Assembly (NCBI RefSeq): GCF_018388445.1
Contig: NZ_CP074405.1
Coordinates: 3,782,001-3,846,000, forward strand
Direction of reading: 5' to 3'
Length of the DNA stretch: 64,000 nucleotides
From: Cellulomonas wangleii
GTDB lineage: Bacteria > Actinomycetota > Actinomycetes > Actinomycetales > Cellulomonadaceae
Shown: in pieces, positions 1-8,797 of the stretch
How positions within the stretch are numbered: position 1 is the first letter of the stretch
Layout: each line of letters starts with the position of its first letter
Program-made: the position numbers and the translations under genes
Notes under the pieces: generated by a model
What the model saw: the letters and a program-made list of their open reading frames with translations, nothing else
What the model was told of the DNA's origin: nothing
The model's database searches: none

Positions 1-1872
1 GAGGTCGCGCGCCCCGGGTACTACGCCGCGACGCTCGAATCGGGGATCCGCGCGGAGATCACGGTCGGCCCCAAGTCGGCGGTGCACCGGTACACGTTCC
101 CCGCGCACCACGACGCGCGGCTCGTCATCGACTTCTCCCTCGGCGGGCTGGACATCCCGTACGGCCGGACCATCCCGCTGCGCGCGCACCTGGCGTCGGT
201 AGGCCCCGGGTGCGCGGAGGGCGAGATCGTCGTCGAGGGGGCGCCGCTGGCCGTGCGGGTCGAGTGCGACGCGCAGCACTGGCGGCAGCTGCTCTGGTAC
301 GACCGGCGCCTCATGCCCGGCGGCACGCGCCTGGACTTCGACCGGATCCGCCCCACGACGCTGCGCCCGTTCGGCCTCATGTGGGCCGGGCCCACGGAGC
401 CCGGGCAGGTGGTCGAGCTGCGGTTCGGGTTCTCGCTGCGGGGCGTCGAGCAGGCCGCGACCACCCTGGAGCGGGAGTGCGGCCCGGACCCGCGGCTGTC
501 GTTCGAGCGGCGGCGGGCCACCACGGAGGGCGCGTGGCGCGAGCACCTGGGCAAGGTGCAGGTCGACACCCCGTCGACGGACAAGGCCACCGTCTTCGGC
601 ACCGCGCTGTACCACTCGCTGATCAAGCCGTGCCTGGCACCCGACGAGTCGCCGTTCTGGCCCACGCCCGGGCCGTTCGCGTTCGACCTGTCGACCATGT
701 GGGACATCTACCGCACCCAGCTGCCGCTGCTGACGGCGCTGGCGCCGGACCGGGCCGTCGAGCTCGCGAACGCGCTGCTGCAGATCGCCGAGGAGGAGGG
801 CAACCTGCCCATCGGCTACCGCATGGCGCGCGGCGCCGACCGGTTCAGCCGGCAGGGGTCCGCCCTGGCGCACACGTTCCTGGCCGACCTGTGCGCGCTG
901 GGCCTGCCGGGCGTCGACTGGGACTGGGCGCTGGTGCACATGCACGACGACCTGCGCCGCACGTACGGCGAGGAGTTCCTGCTGCACGGCCGCACGCACC
1001 CGATCAGCCACACGCTCGACATCGCGTTCGGGTACTGGTGCACGGCGATCGTCGCGGGGCGCGTCGGCGACCTGACGCTGGTCGACCAGTTCGGGCCGCT
1101 CGCCGCGCGCTGGGCCAACGCCTTCGACCCGGAGACGGGCCTGCTGGTCGACTCGACCTACTACGAGGGCGGCCGCTGGAACTACTCGTTCCGGCTGATG
1201 CACGACATGGCGTCCCGCATCGCGCTGGCGGGCGGCGACGACGCCTTCACGACGATGCTCGACCGGTTCTTCGGGTTCGGCGCCGACCCGGTGAAGCAGC
1301 CGGGGCTGCACCCGGACGTCGAGGAGATGGCCGCCGGGTACGGGCTGCACCGCTTCGAGGGCCTCAACAACGAGCCCGACATGGAGGCGCCGTGGTCGTA
1401 CATGTACGCCGGGCGCCCGGACCGCACCGCCCAGGTGGTGCACGACGTCGTGCAGCAGCAGTTCGGCGCCGGCCGCGGCGGGCTGCCGGGCAACGACGAC
1501 TCCGGCGGGCTGTCGTCCTGGTACGTCTGGGCGTCGCTGGGGCTGTTCCCCGTCGCGGGGCAGAACCTGTTCCTGCTCAACGCGCCCGCGTGGCGCGAGG
1601 CACGGCTCGACGTCGGCGGACGCCCGCTGACCGTCGAGACGACGGGGTTCGTCGAGCCGGAGCCCGGCGGCCCCGTGCAGCACGTGCAGTCGGTCCACCT
1701 GGACGGGGTCCCGCTGGACCGTCCGTTCCTGACGGGCGGCGAGCTGCACTCCGGCGGCCGCCTGCTCATCGGCCTCGGCCCGGAACCGTCGGGCTGGGGC
1801 ACGCAGCACCGACCACCCAGCGCGCGGGCGCCGCACGTCGACGTCCCGCTCCCCCGCCTCACCCTTCCCTGA
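1..1872 (+). CDS. GH92 family alpha-mannosidase (5' end outside window)
   Basis: This is the C-terminal part of an exo-acting, calcium-dependent alpha-mannosidase of family GH92, which trims mannose from N-glycan or yeast-mannan type chains. The frame is open from base 1, so the gene begins upstream; the first visible residues (GYYAATLESGIRAEIT) match the end of the family's N-terminal beta-sandwich. The (alpha/alpha)6 domain follows: STMWDIYRTQLPLLT, then YYEGGRWNYSF, whose Glu is in the position of the family's general acid, then LNNEPDMEAPW, and GLPGNDDSGGLSSWYVW, whose Asp pair is the usual general base. The C-terminal end looks intact. The glycosyltransferase downstream is on the same strand after a 105 bp gap. 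The exact linkage cleaved cannot be read from sequence. Confidence 0.93.
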   Translation, partial: EVARPGYYAATLESGIRAEITVGPKSAVHRYTFPAHHDARLVIDFSLGGLDIPYGRTIPLRAHLASVGPGCAEGEIVVEGAPLAVRVECDAQHWRQLLWYDRRLMPGGTRLDFDRIRPTTLRPFGLMWAGPTEPGQVVELRFGFSLRGVEQAATTLERECGPDPRLSFERRRATTEGAWREHLGKVQVDTPSTDKATVFGTALYHSLIKPCLAPDESPFWPTPGPFAFDLSTMWDIYRTQLPLLTALAPDRAVELANALLQIAEEEGNLPIGYRMARGADRFSRQGSALAHTFLADLCALGLPGVDWDWALVHMHDDLRRTYGEEFLLHGRTHPISHTLDIAFGYWCTAIVAGRVGDLTLVDQFGPLAARWANAFDPETGLLVDSTYYEGGRWNYSFRLMHDMASRIALAGGDDAFTTMLDRFFGFGADPVKQPGLHPDVEEMAAGYGLHRFEGLNNEPDMEAPWSYMYAGRPDRTAQVVHDVVQQQFGAGRGGLPGNDDSGGLSSWYVWASLGLFPVAGQNLFLLNAPAWREARLDVGGRPLTVETTGFVEPEPGGPVQHVQSVHLDGVPLDRPFLTGGELHSGGRLLIGLGPEPSGWGTQHRPPSARAPHVDVPLPRLTLP

Positions 1873-1977
1873 CGGGGCTGGGCCGGCCTCCCGCCCCCGC
1901 GCGAGGGCTGTCCACCCCCACCCACCCCCCTCTCTCCCCCCCGAGAGGGCGAGCCAGCCACCTGAGAGGACGACGCC
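1873..1977 (+). other. Intergenic polypyrimidine tract and RBS
   Basis: The spacer between the GH92 and glycosyltransferase genes has an almost pure C/T run at about 1909-1940, followed by a purine-rich ribosome binding site (GAGAGGA, about 1963-1969) placed for the GTG at 1978. No clear hairpin or promoter was seen. Read-through from the mannosidase gene is plausible. Confidence 0.4.
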
Positions 1978-3282
1978 GTGGACACCACTGCCGCCCGCCC
2001 CGACCGCCGCCTCGTGATCGTGGTGCGCGCCGACCCGGTGATCTGCGGTCACTCGGGTGAGGCGCGCAACCTCGCCGAGGCCGCGCTGCAGCGGGGTTTC
2101 GACGAGGTCCGCATCGTCACGTGGTCCGTCGAGCGGCTGCAGGAGGCGGGCCTGCCGCTCAAGCCGCTGGACGGCGTGACGCCGTACTCCCCCGGGATCG
2201 TCGTGGAACGTCCCGAGCCCGTGGGCGACTACAAGGTCCCCGACGGCCGCTACCTCGCCGGGCTGACCGGCCGGCTGGTCGAGCTGTTCACCGACGGCGT
2301 CCCCACGGTCGCCATGTCGCTGTACCTGTCGCCGCACGCCACGGCCGTGGCCGACGCCGTCTCGGTCGCACGCCGCACGGGCCTGCCCGTGAACGTGGTC
2401 ACCGTCGCGGAGGCCGTCGGGTCCGACGTCACCAACGTGGTCCGCGCGTGCGTCGAGCAGGACCGGTTCGGCGCCGCGGCGCACGTGCTCGCGCAGTACC
2501 TGTCGCACGACGTGGTGCTCGCCGTCTCGCAGTACACCCGGGACCTGGTGATCACCGAGGCCGCCGCCATCGACGCCCGGCACGGCACCCGGTTCGCCGA
2601 CGAGTGCCGTGAGCGCGTCAACGTCTCCTACCCGGCGATCGACGTCGGCACCTACCTGGCGCGCGACGAGGACGAGACCGACCGGGCGCTCGCCGCGCGC
2701 GGGCTCACGCGCGACGGGTACGTGCTGTTCCTGTCCCGCCTCGCGCACGCCAAGGGCGTCGACGACCTCATCGACGGCTACGTGCGCTCGGGAGCACCGG
2801 CCGCGGGTCGGCGGCTGGTCATCGCGGGCAACGGCCCCCAGGCGGCCGAGCTGCGGGCCCACGCCGCGCGCACCCCGGTGGCCGACCTCATCACCTTCCT
2901 CGACGACGTCCCCGACGACGAGAAGGGCCACCTCATGGCCGGCTGCACGGCGTTCGTGCTGCCGTCCAAGCCGCGCCCGGAGTTCGTCGAGACGTTCGGG
3001 ATCGCGCTGGTCGAGAAGATGCTGTCCGGCGGTGGCCCGGTGATCACGACCGTGACCGGCGGGATCGGCGAGGCCGTGGGCGACACCGCGATCATCGTCC
3101 CGGTGGACGACCCCGACGCCATCGCCGCCGCGATCGACGACGTGCTGGCGATGGACCGCGCGGAGCGGGCCGCCTGCGCCGAGCGGGCGCGGGAGTACGC
3201 GCTGCGGTTCGACCGCGGGGTGGTGCTCGACCGGATCCTCGATCGGGTCACCGCGGTGAGCTGGGCGCCGGTCCCGGCCTGA
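1978..3282 (+). CDS. GT4-type glycosyltransferase
   Basis: A 434-residue cytosolic glycosyltransferase with the GT-B fold. The N-terminal Rossmann half starts RRLVIVVRADPVICGHSGEA. The C-terminal half has the nucleotide-sugar binding signature of group 1 transferases: GYVLFLSRLAHAKGVDDL near residue 245, VIAGNGPQ near 282, and PEFVETFGIALVEKML near 330, containing the E-x7-E pair. It uses an NDP-sugar donor; the acceptor is unknown. The GTG start is preceded by GAGAGGA. The last 48 codons have a second copy at 4534-4680, 43 of 48 residues identical, so this gene or a close relative was once present twice. Sucrose-phosphate-synthase-like or glycan-assembly roles are both possible. Confidence 0.88.
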   Translation: MDTTAARPDRRLVIVVRADPVICGHSGEARNLAEAALQRGFDEVRIVTWSVERLQEAGLPLKPLDGVTPYSPGIVVERPEPVGDYKVPDGRYLAGLTGRLVELFTDGVPTVAMSLYLSPHATAVADAVSVARRTGLPVNVVTVAEAVGSDVTNVVRACVEQDRFGAAAHVLAQYLSHDVVLAVSQYTRDLVITEAAAIDARHGTRFADECRERVNVSYPAIDVGTYLARDEDETDRALAARGLTRDGYVLFLSRLAHAKGVDDLIDGYVRSGAPAAGRRLVIAGNGPQAAELRAHAARTPVADLITFLDDVPDDEKGHLMAGCTAFVLPSKPRPEFVETFGIALVEKMLSGGGPVITTVTGGIGEAVGDTAIIVPVDDPDAIAAAIDDVLAMDRAERAACAERAREYALRFDRGVVLDRILDRVTAVSWAPVPA

Positions 3283-3424
3283 GGGGCCGCGCCCGGACGG
3301 ACGTACGCACGTCGCCGGAAGACCCGGGCGTGTCGCATGCCGGATATGTCAGGCTTCCTGCGGTCCTGTGTGAGCGACGAGCCGGCCGGTTCGATCCCGC
3401 GACCACCTGTCCCGGAGGTCTGCC

Positions 3425-4234
3425 GTGCTGTCGCGTCATCGTGCCGTCGTCGTCCCGTCCCTCGTCGCACTGCTGTGCGCCCTGCCCGCGTGCAGCTCCG
3501 CGCCCGCGGACGTCGCAGCGAGCCCGTCCGCGACGGCCGCGGCGACCCCGACCCCAGAGGAGGCCGTCGGCGGGACGCTCACGAAGGACGACTTCGTCCG
3601 CACGATCACCGACGCGTTCACCGCTGTGGGCAGCTACGACTTCACGGTCGTCCTGGGCACGGACGGCTCGCTCGGTGAGGTGAGTGGCTCGATGCATCTG
3701 GGTGAGGTCCCCTCGTACGACATGACGATGGCGATGGTCGGCATGGAGATGCGGATGCGCGCCGTCGACGGCACGGGGTACGTCAGCCTCGGTGAGCTGA
3801 CCGGCGGCAAGTTCCTCGCCGTCGACCCTTCGGACGCGTCGGACCCGTTCGCCGCGGCGTTCGCGGACTCGGTGAACCAGGCCGACCCGTCGATGGGTCT
3901 GAAGGAGCACGAGGCGGCGATCGTCAGCGTGACCGCCGTCGGCGAGCCGACGGACGTCGACGGCGTGCAGGTGCGGACGTACGAGGTGCTCGTCGACCCG
4001 CGGAAGATGCCCGAGCGGATGGCCGACCTGGAGAGCAGCCTGCCGCCCGGCCAGGAGATTCCCGAGACGCTCGCGTACACCTACCTGATCACCGCTGACG
4101 GCCTCGTCCGGGAGGTGTCGTACGAGATCCTCGGGATCGAGGGGCGGATGACCACGTCGAACTGGGGTGCTGCGGCGCCCGTCACGGCGCCCGGGCCCGA
4201 CGAGATCACGACGCAGGAGGCGCTCGGCGGCTGA
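3425..4234 (+). CDS. LppX/LprAFG-like lipoprotein
   Basis: A 269-residue exported lipoprotein. The signal peptide ends in a lipobox (LCALPACSS, Cys at residue 23), followed by a Ser/Ala/Thr/Pro-rich linker of about 25 residues. The rest resembles the LppX/LprG half-barrel fold of actinobacteria: TLTKDDFVRTITDAF, a GSYDFTVVLG strand, RAVDGTGYVSLGELTGGKF and a final TYLITADGLVREVSYE strand. Members of that family carry hydrophobic lipids between the membrane and outer layers; this is family knowledge, not shown here. The GTG start has a CGGAGGT ribosome binding site 4 bases upstream. It stands 142 bp after the glycosyltransferase and may be transcribed on its own. Confidence 0.8.
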   Translation: MLSRHRAVVVPSLVALLCALPACSSAPADVAASPSATAAATPTPEEAVGGTLTKDDFVRTITDAFTAVGSYDFTVVLGTDGSLGEVSGSMHLGEVPSYDMTMAMVGMEMRMRAVDGTGYVSLGELTGGKFLAVDPSDASDPFAAAFADSVNQADPSMGLKEHEAAIVSVTAVGEPTDVDGVQVRTYEVLVDPRKMPERMADLESSLPPGQEIPETLAYTYLITADGLVREVSYEILGIEGRMTTSNWGAAAPVTAPGPDEITTQEALGG

Positions 4235-4263
4235 GCCGAGGGAGGGGGCGCGGCCACCTTCCG

Positions 4264-4533
4264 TCAGCCGGTCAGGGCGGCGAGCACCGTACGCTCCTCG
4301 GCGGGCGTCAGACCGGAGCGCCGCGGCCGGTCGGCGCCGCGCGCGACCTCGTCGGCCAGCGCGCGGCCGACGGTCTCGGCCAGCGTCCGCTCGTGCCCGC
4401 CGGCCGCGCGGTACGCCGACCCGTCGCGCCGCACGAGCGCGGACGCCTCGGGCGGCAACCACAGCGGCAACGACCGGGGCCCTGCCCAGTGCCGGACGTC
4501 GTGGGCGAGCAGCGCCGCGTCGTCGACAGGCAC
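4264..4533 (-). pseudogene. Truncated 3' copy of the SDR epimerase gene
   Basis: This stretch encodes an 89-residue piece that matches only the C-terminal quarter of the intact epimerase at 6265-7230: about 66 of 88 aligned residues are identical (for example WAGPRSLPLWLPPEA, RRDGSAYRAAGG). The Rossmann NAD-binding half is absent, so it cannot be an active enzyme. Homology stops abruptly at about 4533, exactly where a plus-strand copy of the glycosyltransferase tail begins. An ATG happens to exist at the junction, but no good ribosome binding site precedes it. I read it as a decayed paralogue left by a deletion. Confidence 0.8.
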
Positions 4534-4680
4534 GACGACGTCCTGGCGATGGACCGCGCGGAGCGCGCCGCGTCCGCCGAGCGGGCGCGGGAGTACGCGC
4601 TGCGCTTCGACCGGGGGGCCGTGCTGGACCGGATCCTCGACCAGGTGACCGCGGTGACCTGGGAACCCGTCCCGGCATGA
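4534..4680 (+). pseudogene. Truncated 3' copy of the glycosyltransferase gene
   Basis: The last 48 codons of a glycosyltransferase, from DDVLAMDRAERAA to the TGA at 4680, match the end of the intact gene at 1978-3282 with 43 of 48 residues identical and high nucleotide similarity. Everything upstream is missing; the frame is open further left only because it runs antisense through the epimerase fragment. It keeps its own strong terminator hairpin (4691-4723). Together with the neighbouring fragment it records a deletion that removed the 5' halves of two divergent genes. Confidence 0.8.
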
Positions 4681-4690
4681 CGAGCCTCCG

Positions 4691-4723
4691 GGGGCCGGGT
4701 CGGCGCGCGGCCGACCCGGCCCC
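4691..4723. terminator. Bidirectional intrinsic terminator hairpin
   Basis: A perfect 13 bp inverted repeat (4691-4703 and 4711-4723, 7 nt loop CGCGCGG) sits between the plus-strand glycosyltransferase remnant (stop 4680) and the minus-strand DUF4190 gene (stop 4732). There is no U tract, as is common in high-GC genomes. Confidence 0.75.
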
Positions 4724-4731
4724 TGCGCTCG

Positions 4732-6129
4732 TCAGGGGGTCGCGTAGGCGGTGAACTGCGTCCCGGCGGGCAGCTCGTCGTAGAAGTCGATCTCGAACGG
4801 GCCCTCGCCACCTGCGGGCACGAGCTCGACGTAGCCGCGCTCCGCGCCCACCACCGTCCCCGCCGGGTCGGTCGCCACGACCACGACCAGGGCCATCTCC
4901 ACGTCCTCGGCCAGGCTGCTCGTCACCGTCCCGGTGATCGTCGTCCCCCACGACGACTCCTCCGCGACCGGTGTGCTCGTGGTGAGCGCACCGCCGCCGG
5001 GCGCGTGGACGACCCCGCGCTGCACGGCGGGCAGCCGCACCTCGACGCGGTCGGGCGTCATGCCGCCGAGCTCACGGAAGGTCCCCGTGATCGCGGTGCG
5101 ACCGGGCAGCGCCGTCAGGTACTGGGGGCGAGCCGCGATGAGGGTGCCGTCGGCGGCGATCGCCTCGACCGACATCTCCGCGGAGTCGTACCGGTGGTCC
5201 GGGTTGGGGTTGTCGACGGTGACGACGAACCACCAGGACCCCTCATCGAGCGGGTCCGGCCCGAACGCGATGTCGGCCACCTGCAGCGGTGCCGCGGCCG
5301 GGCCGGTGCCGGCCTGCGCGTCGTCGCCCGCGCCCTGCTCGTCCGCCCGCTCGCCACCCTGCTCGTCGGGCTGCGCGCCACCCGGCAGGTCCTCGTCGGG
5401 GACCGCACCGGGACGCTCCGGCTCCACGTGCTCCTCCACCTGCTCCGCGACGACCTCCGTGGTCGAGACGAGCTCGTACACGACCAGCGTGGTGAAGCCG
5501 ACCACGGTCGCCAGCGTCCCGACGACGACACCGGCGACGCCCGCACCGACCTTCCGGCCCGCGCCCCGCCCCCGGGCGATCGACACGATGCCCAGCACCA
5601 GCGCGACCAGACCCAGCAGCACCGCCACGACGTTGGCGACCGGCACCCAGGCCATGACGAACGCGATGATCGCCAGGACGAGGGCGGCGACGGCGAGGCC
5701 GTTGCGCGTCGGGGGCGCGACCGGGCCCCAGGGCGCGCCCGGCGGGTTGGCGGCGGGGTCGGGGCCCAGCGGGTGGGCGCCGGTCGGGTCGGTGCTCGGC
5801 GGGGTGGTGCCGGGCGGCCGCCAGGGGGACGACCCGGCCGGGTCGTGCGGCGAGTCGGACGGGGCACCGGGACCGTACGTCGCAGCGGGCGGCCCGGGCG
5901 TGCCGTACGGCGCCCCGCCGACCTGGTACGGGTTCGCAGCGGGCCCGCCGTACGGGCTCGCGGCCGACCCGCCGTACGGGGACACCGGTCCGCCGTGGGG
6001 GACGGTCCCGGGCGGTGCGGGCGGGACGTCGGGCGCCGCGAAGGGCTCCAACGGCGGCGGTCCCGGCGGCGGGGGCGGCGGGACCGCCCCGGTTCCGTGC
6101 GGCGTCGTCGACGGGTCCTCGCTGCTCAC
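4732..6129 (-). CDS. DUF4190 domain membrane protein with Pro/Gly-rich N-terminus
   Basis: A 465-residue membrane protein. Residues 1-150 are a low-complexity Pro/Gly/Tyr-rich cytoplasmic segment with repeated SPYGG / PYGT motifs. Residues about 150-225 form the DUF4190 module: two hydrophobic segments (VAALVLAIIAFVMAWVPVA and VAVLLGLVALVLGIVSIARG), then a third (GVAGVVVGTLATVVGFTTL). After an acidic linker rich in E, Q and D, the C-terminal 200 residues form a predicted extracytoplasmic beta-rich domain resembling FxLYD-type domains (IAFGPDPLDEGSWWFVVTVDN, and TITGTVTSSLAEDVE). Function is unknown for this family. A strong hairpin lies just beyond the stop. Confidence 0.8.
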   Translation of the reverse strand: MSSEDPSTTPHGTGAVPPPPPPGPPPLEPFAAPDVPPAPPGTVPHGGPVSPYGGSAASPYGGPAANPYQVGGAPYGTPGPPAATYGPGAPSDSPHDPAGSSPWRPPGTTPPSTDPTGAHPLGPDPAANPPGAPWGPVAPPTRNGLAVAALVLAIIAFVMAWVPVANVVAVLLGLVALVLGIVSIARGRGAGRKVGAGVAGVVVGTLATVVGFTTLVVYELVSTTEVVAEQVEEHVEPERPGAVPDEDLPGGAQPDEQGGERADEQGAGDDAQAGTGPAAAPLQVADIAFGPDPLDEGSWWFVVTVDNPNPDHRYDSAEMSVEAIAADGTLIAARPQYLTALPGRTAITGTFRELGGMTPDRVEVRLPAVQRGVVHAPGGGALTTSTPVAEESSWGTTITGTVTSSLAEDVEMALVVVVATDPAGTVVGAERGYVELVPAGGEGPFEIDFYDELPAGTQFTAYATP

Positions 6130-6264
6130 GGCACTCCTGATCCAGGGGGTGGGATGGGTCAGGCAGCATCTTGACGCACGTCGCCGGGATCACCGGGTGA
6201 GAGCCCGGAGCCGACGCCCGGACGGTCGAGCCCGTCCCCGTCCCGGCCGCCGCCGTCCAGCCGG

Positions 6265-7230
6265 TCAGCGGGACGCCGCGGCCAGCACCTCGCGCTCCTC
6301 GTCCGGCGTGAGGCCGGCGCGACGCGGCCGGTCCACGCCACGTCGCACCTCGTCGGCCAGGACGCGGGCGATCGTGTCGCGCAGCGGGCGCTCCGTGCCG
6401 CCGGCCGCGCGGTACGCCGACCCGTCGCGGCGTGCGAAGCCGATCGCCTCCGGGGGCAGCCACAGCGGCAACGACCGCGGACCGGCCCAGTACGCCACGT
6501 CGTGCGCCAGCAGGGTCGCGTCGTCGACGGGCACGAGCTCGGCGTCCGGCCCAGAGACGGCGGCGACCTCGGCGAGCAGGTCAGCCAGCGGGACGGCCGT
6601 GCCGACGGCGTTCACCGGCCCGGTGAGGCCCGCGCGCCCCGCGGCGACGAGCCACGCGGCGAGGTCGTCCACGTCGATCACCTGCATGAAGCGCCCCTCC
6701 GGCGTCGGGGCGAGCACCCGCCCGCCACGGTGCAGGCGCGCCGGCCAGTAGCCGAACCGGTCGGACGGGTCCCCGGGTCCCACGATCAGCCCGGGCCGCG
6801 CGAGGAGCAGACGGTCACCGAGCCGCGCGGCGGTCGCCCGCTCCGCGGCCACCTTGGCGTCCGGGTACCGGGTCAGGTCCTCGGGCTCGACGACGGTGGC
6901 TGTCTCGTCCGCGCCCGGCTCGTCGTCCCGCGCGTACACGGACACCGACGAGACCAGCGTCCAGTGCGCCGCGCGGTCGGCGAGGGCGTCCAGCGCCGAC
7001 GTGACGAGGTCCGGCTCGTACGCGATCTCGACGACCTCGTCCCAGGCGCCGGTCAGCGCGTCGTACGCGCCGGGCTCGCGCCGGTCGGCCCGGACCAGGC
7101 GGGCGCCGTCCGGCACGTCCCCCGAGGTGCCGCGCGCGAGGCAGACGACCTCCGCCCCGTCCGCGAGCGCCGCCCGCACCAGGGCGGCCCCGAGCCACCC
7201 CGTCCCGCCGAGCACCAGCACGCGTCGCAT
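6265..7230 (-). CDS. NAD-dependent epimerase/dehydratase (extended SDR)
   Basis: A 321-residue cytosolic SDR-family protein. It begins MRRVLVLGGTGWLGAALV, a Rossmann strand with the GxxGxxG nucleotide-binding loop, followed by an Asp/Arg region at the end of the second strand. SSVSVYA (catalytic Ser region) is followed by YPDAKVAAE, where Tyr and Lys are four residues apart as in the YxxxK active-site pair. The C-terminal substrate half includes WAGPRSLPLWLPPEA. The ATG at 7230 is chosen because the Rossmann fold starts there; the longer open frame upstream has no family similarity. A truncated copy of its last quarter lies at 4264-4533. The substrate is unknown; related proteins are often annotated as sugar-nucleotide epimerases or reductases. 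Confidence 0.87.
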   Translation of the reverse strand: MRRVLVLGGTGWLGAALVRAALADGAEVVCLARGTSGDVPDGARLVRADRREPGAYDALTGAWDEVVEIAYEPDLVTSALDALADRAAHWTLVSSVSVYARDDEPGADETATVVEPEDLTRYPDAKVAAERATAARLGDRLLLARPGLIVGPGDPSDRFGYWPARLHRGGRVLAPTPEGRFMQVIDVDDLAAWLVAAGRAGLTGPVNAVGTAVPLADLLAEVAAVSGPDAELVPVDDATLLAHDVAYWAGPRSLPLWLPPEAIGFARRDGSAYRAAGGTERPLRDTIARVLADEVRRGVDRPRRAGLTPDEEREVLAAASR

Positions 7231-7297
7231 GCGCCCAGTCAACAGGCCGGGCCGACGTGGGGTGCGCGACCGGCCGGGTGACGTGCCGCGTTCGCGG

Positions 7298-8257
7298 TCA
7301 GCGCACGCGCGCCAGCGACTCCAGCGCGGCCACCGGGTCCGGACCGGTGGGGAACAGCACGCACGTCGTGGCACCCGCCGCACCGCGCGCGGCGATGCGC
7401 TCGCGGACGTCTGCCGGCGTGCCGGCCAGCGCGAGCTCGCGCACCCAGGCGTCGGGCAGGGCGGCCGCGAACTCCTCGGGCGACGCGCAGCGGGCACGCA
7501 GGGCCGCCAGGTCGGCCGCGAACGGCAGCGGCGCGACGTGCGGCACCCAGTCGGGCTCACCGATCCACGTGAGGCCGGTGCGTGCGAGCGCGAGGGCGCG
7601 CGCCTCGTCGTCGTCGACGGCGGCGACGTCGTAGGCGACCACGCGCGGCGGCGTGGGGGCGGCGACCTGCGCGACGGCCGCCCGCACGTAGGCAGGGGCG
7701 CACGGCTCGGCGAGCACCACGCCCTGGGCGACGCGCCCCGCCGCCGCGAGCGAGCGCGGACCCCGCACGCCCAGCAGCACGTCCGGCACGACGTCGGGCA
7801 CCGACGACGGGTCGAGCGCGACGCCGTCGAGCACCACCGCCGCGCCCGGGGCCGTCGTCACCGTCTCGCCGCGCAGCAGCGCCCGCAGCGCGACGGTGTA
7901 CTCCTCGAGGTACGTCAGGGGCCGCGCCGGCCACCGGCCGACCGACCGCATCCAGTCCGGCATGCCGTGCCCGATCCCGAAGGTGACGCGACCCGGGAAC
8001 AGCCGCGCCAGCGTCGCGGCGTCCATCGCGGCGAACGCGACGTCCCGCGACGCGGCGGGCACGATGCCGATGCCGACGTGGATCCGCTCGGTCGCGGCCA
8101 AGACGGCTGCCGCCTGCGCGGCGCCGCCGCGGAAGCCGAGGTCCTCGACCACCCACAGCTCGTCGAAGCCCAGGGCCTCGGCGCGGCGGGCGTGCTCGAG
8201 CACACGGTCGGCGGGCAGGTCACGCGGCAGGAGCACCCCGAGGGACGGCGTCGTCAT
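7298..8257 (-). CDS. LLM class (F420-type) flavin-dependent oxidoreductase
   Basis: A 319-residue luciferase-like (beta/alpha)8 oxidoreductase of the kind that in actinobacteria usually uses coenzyme F420. Features: LEHARRAEALGFDELWVVED near the N-terminus, ATERIHVGIGIVPAASRD (the family's stretch after strand 3), LARLFPGRVTFGIGHGMPDW, and LLGVRGPRSLAAAGRVAQG. I chose the ATG at 8257, not the one at 8266: a GAGG sits 9 nt upstream of the former but directly abuts the latter. The substrate cannot be inferred. It is colinear with the epimerase gene 67 bp downstream but need not be related to it. Confidence 0.87.
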   Translation of the reverse strand: MTTPSLGVLLPRDLPADRVLEHARRAEALGFDELWVVEDLGFRGGAAQAAAVLAATERIHVGIGIVPAASRDVAFAAMDAATLARLFPGRVTFGIGHGMPDWMRSVGRWPARPLTYLEEYTVALRALLRGETVTTAPGAAVVLDGVALDPSSVPDVVPDVLLGVRGPRSLAAAGRVAQGVVLAEPCAPAYVRAAVAQVAAPTPPRVVAYDVAAVDDDEARALALARTGLTWIGEPDWVPHVAPLPFAADLAALRARCASPEEFAAALPDAWVRELALAGTPADVRERIAARGAAGATTCVLFPTGPDPVAALESLARVR

Positions 8258-8350
8258 GGGGGACATCCTCGCGTGTGCCGCGCCCGCGTCGCTCGGCAGA
8301 TGCGCCTGCCGCGCGAGGCGGGGCCGCCTCCCGCGAGCCGGAGGGCCGGC

Positions 8351-8629
8351 TCACGGCCCCATCCGGCGGTGCTCGACCACGAGCGCACCGACCAGCACGA
8401 GCACGAGCACGCCGAGCGAGATGCTCACGGCGATCCAGCCGGCCGTCGAGGTGACCAGGTTGCCGACCACGGCGACCAGCAGCAGAGTCCACAGCGCGAC
8501 GCGCAACGGACGCCCGGGGGCGCCGGCCGGGTCGGCCGCTGCTGGGGCGCGGTCGGCGGGGACGGTGTCGGCGGCGGTGAGGAGGGTGTCGGTGAAGGCG
8601 GTGTCGGTGAAGGCGTCGGGACCGGTCAT
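8351..8629 (-). CDS. Small two-helix membrane protein
   Basis: A 92-residue protein. A polar N-terminus containing a short direct repeat (AFTDTAFTDT) is followed by two predicted membrane helices (VALWTLLLVAVVGNLVTS and AVSISLGVLVLVLVGALVV) and a short basic tail. The ATG has an AGGAG motif 6-7 nt upstream. It is divergent from the histidine kinase gene, 168 bp away, so the two may share a control region. No family recognised. Confidence 0.6.
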   Translation of the reverse strand: MTGPDAFTDTAFTDTLLTAADTVPADRAPAAADPAGAPGRPLRVALWTLLLVAVVGNLVTSTAGWIAVSISLGVLVLVLVGALVVEHRRMGP

Positions 8630-8797
8630 CGCGGGGCTCCTGGGGTGTGTCGGGATGATGCTGACGACGCTACGGACCGGCCCCCTGCTGCCACGATCCA
8701 GCCCGCCACCCAACCGAGGTGCAGCAGGCTGTACTCCCTGCCCGCCCGGCCCCGCACCGCACCGGGGGTGCCCTAGGGTCGCGGTCGAGGAGGTGCC

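Noticed and set aside
210..2060. Long frame on the plus strand across the GH92 gene
   Set aside because: It is rich in Arg/Ala/Pro and has no family signature; it is a shadow of the real frame in GC-rich DNA.
4393..4680. A 95-residue gene on the plus strand
   Set aside because: Only its last 48 codons resemble anything (the glycosyltransferase tail); the first half is antisense to the epimerase fragment.
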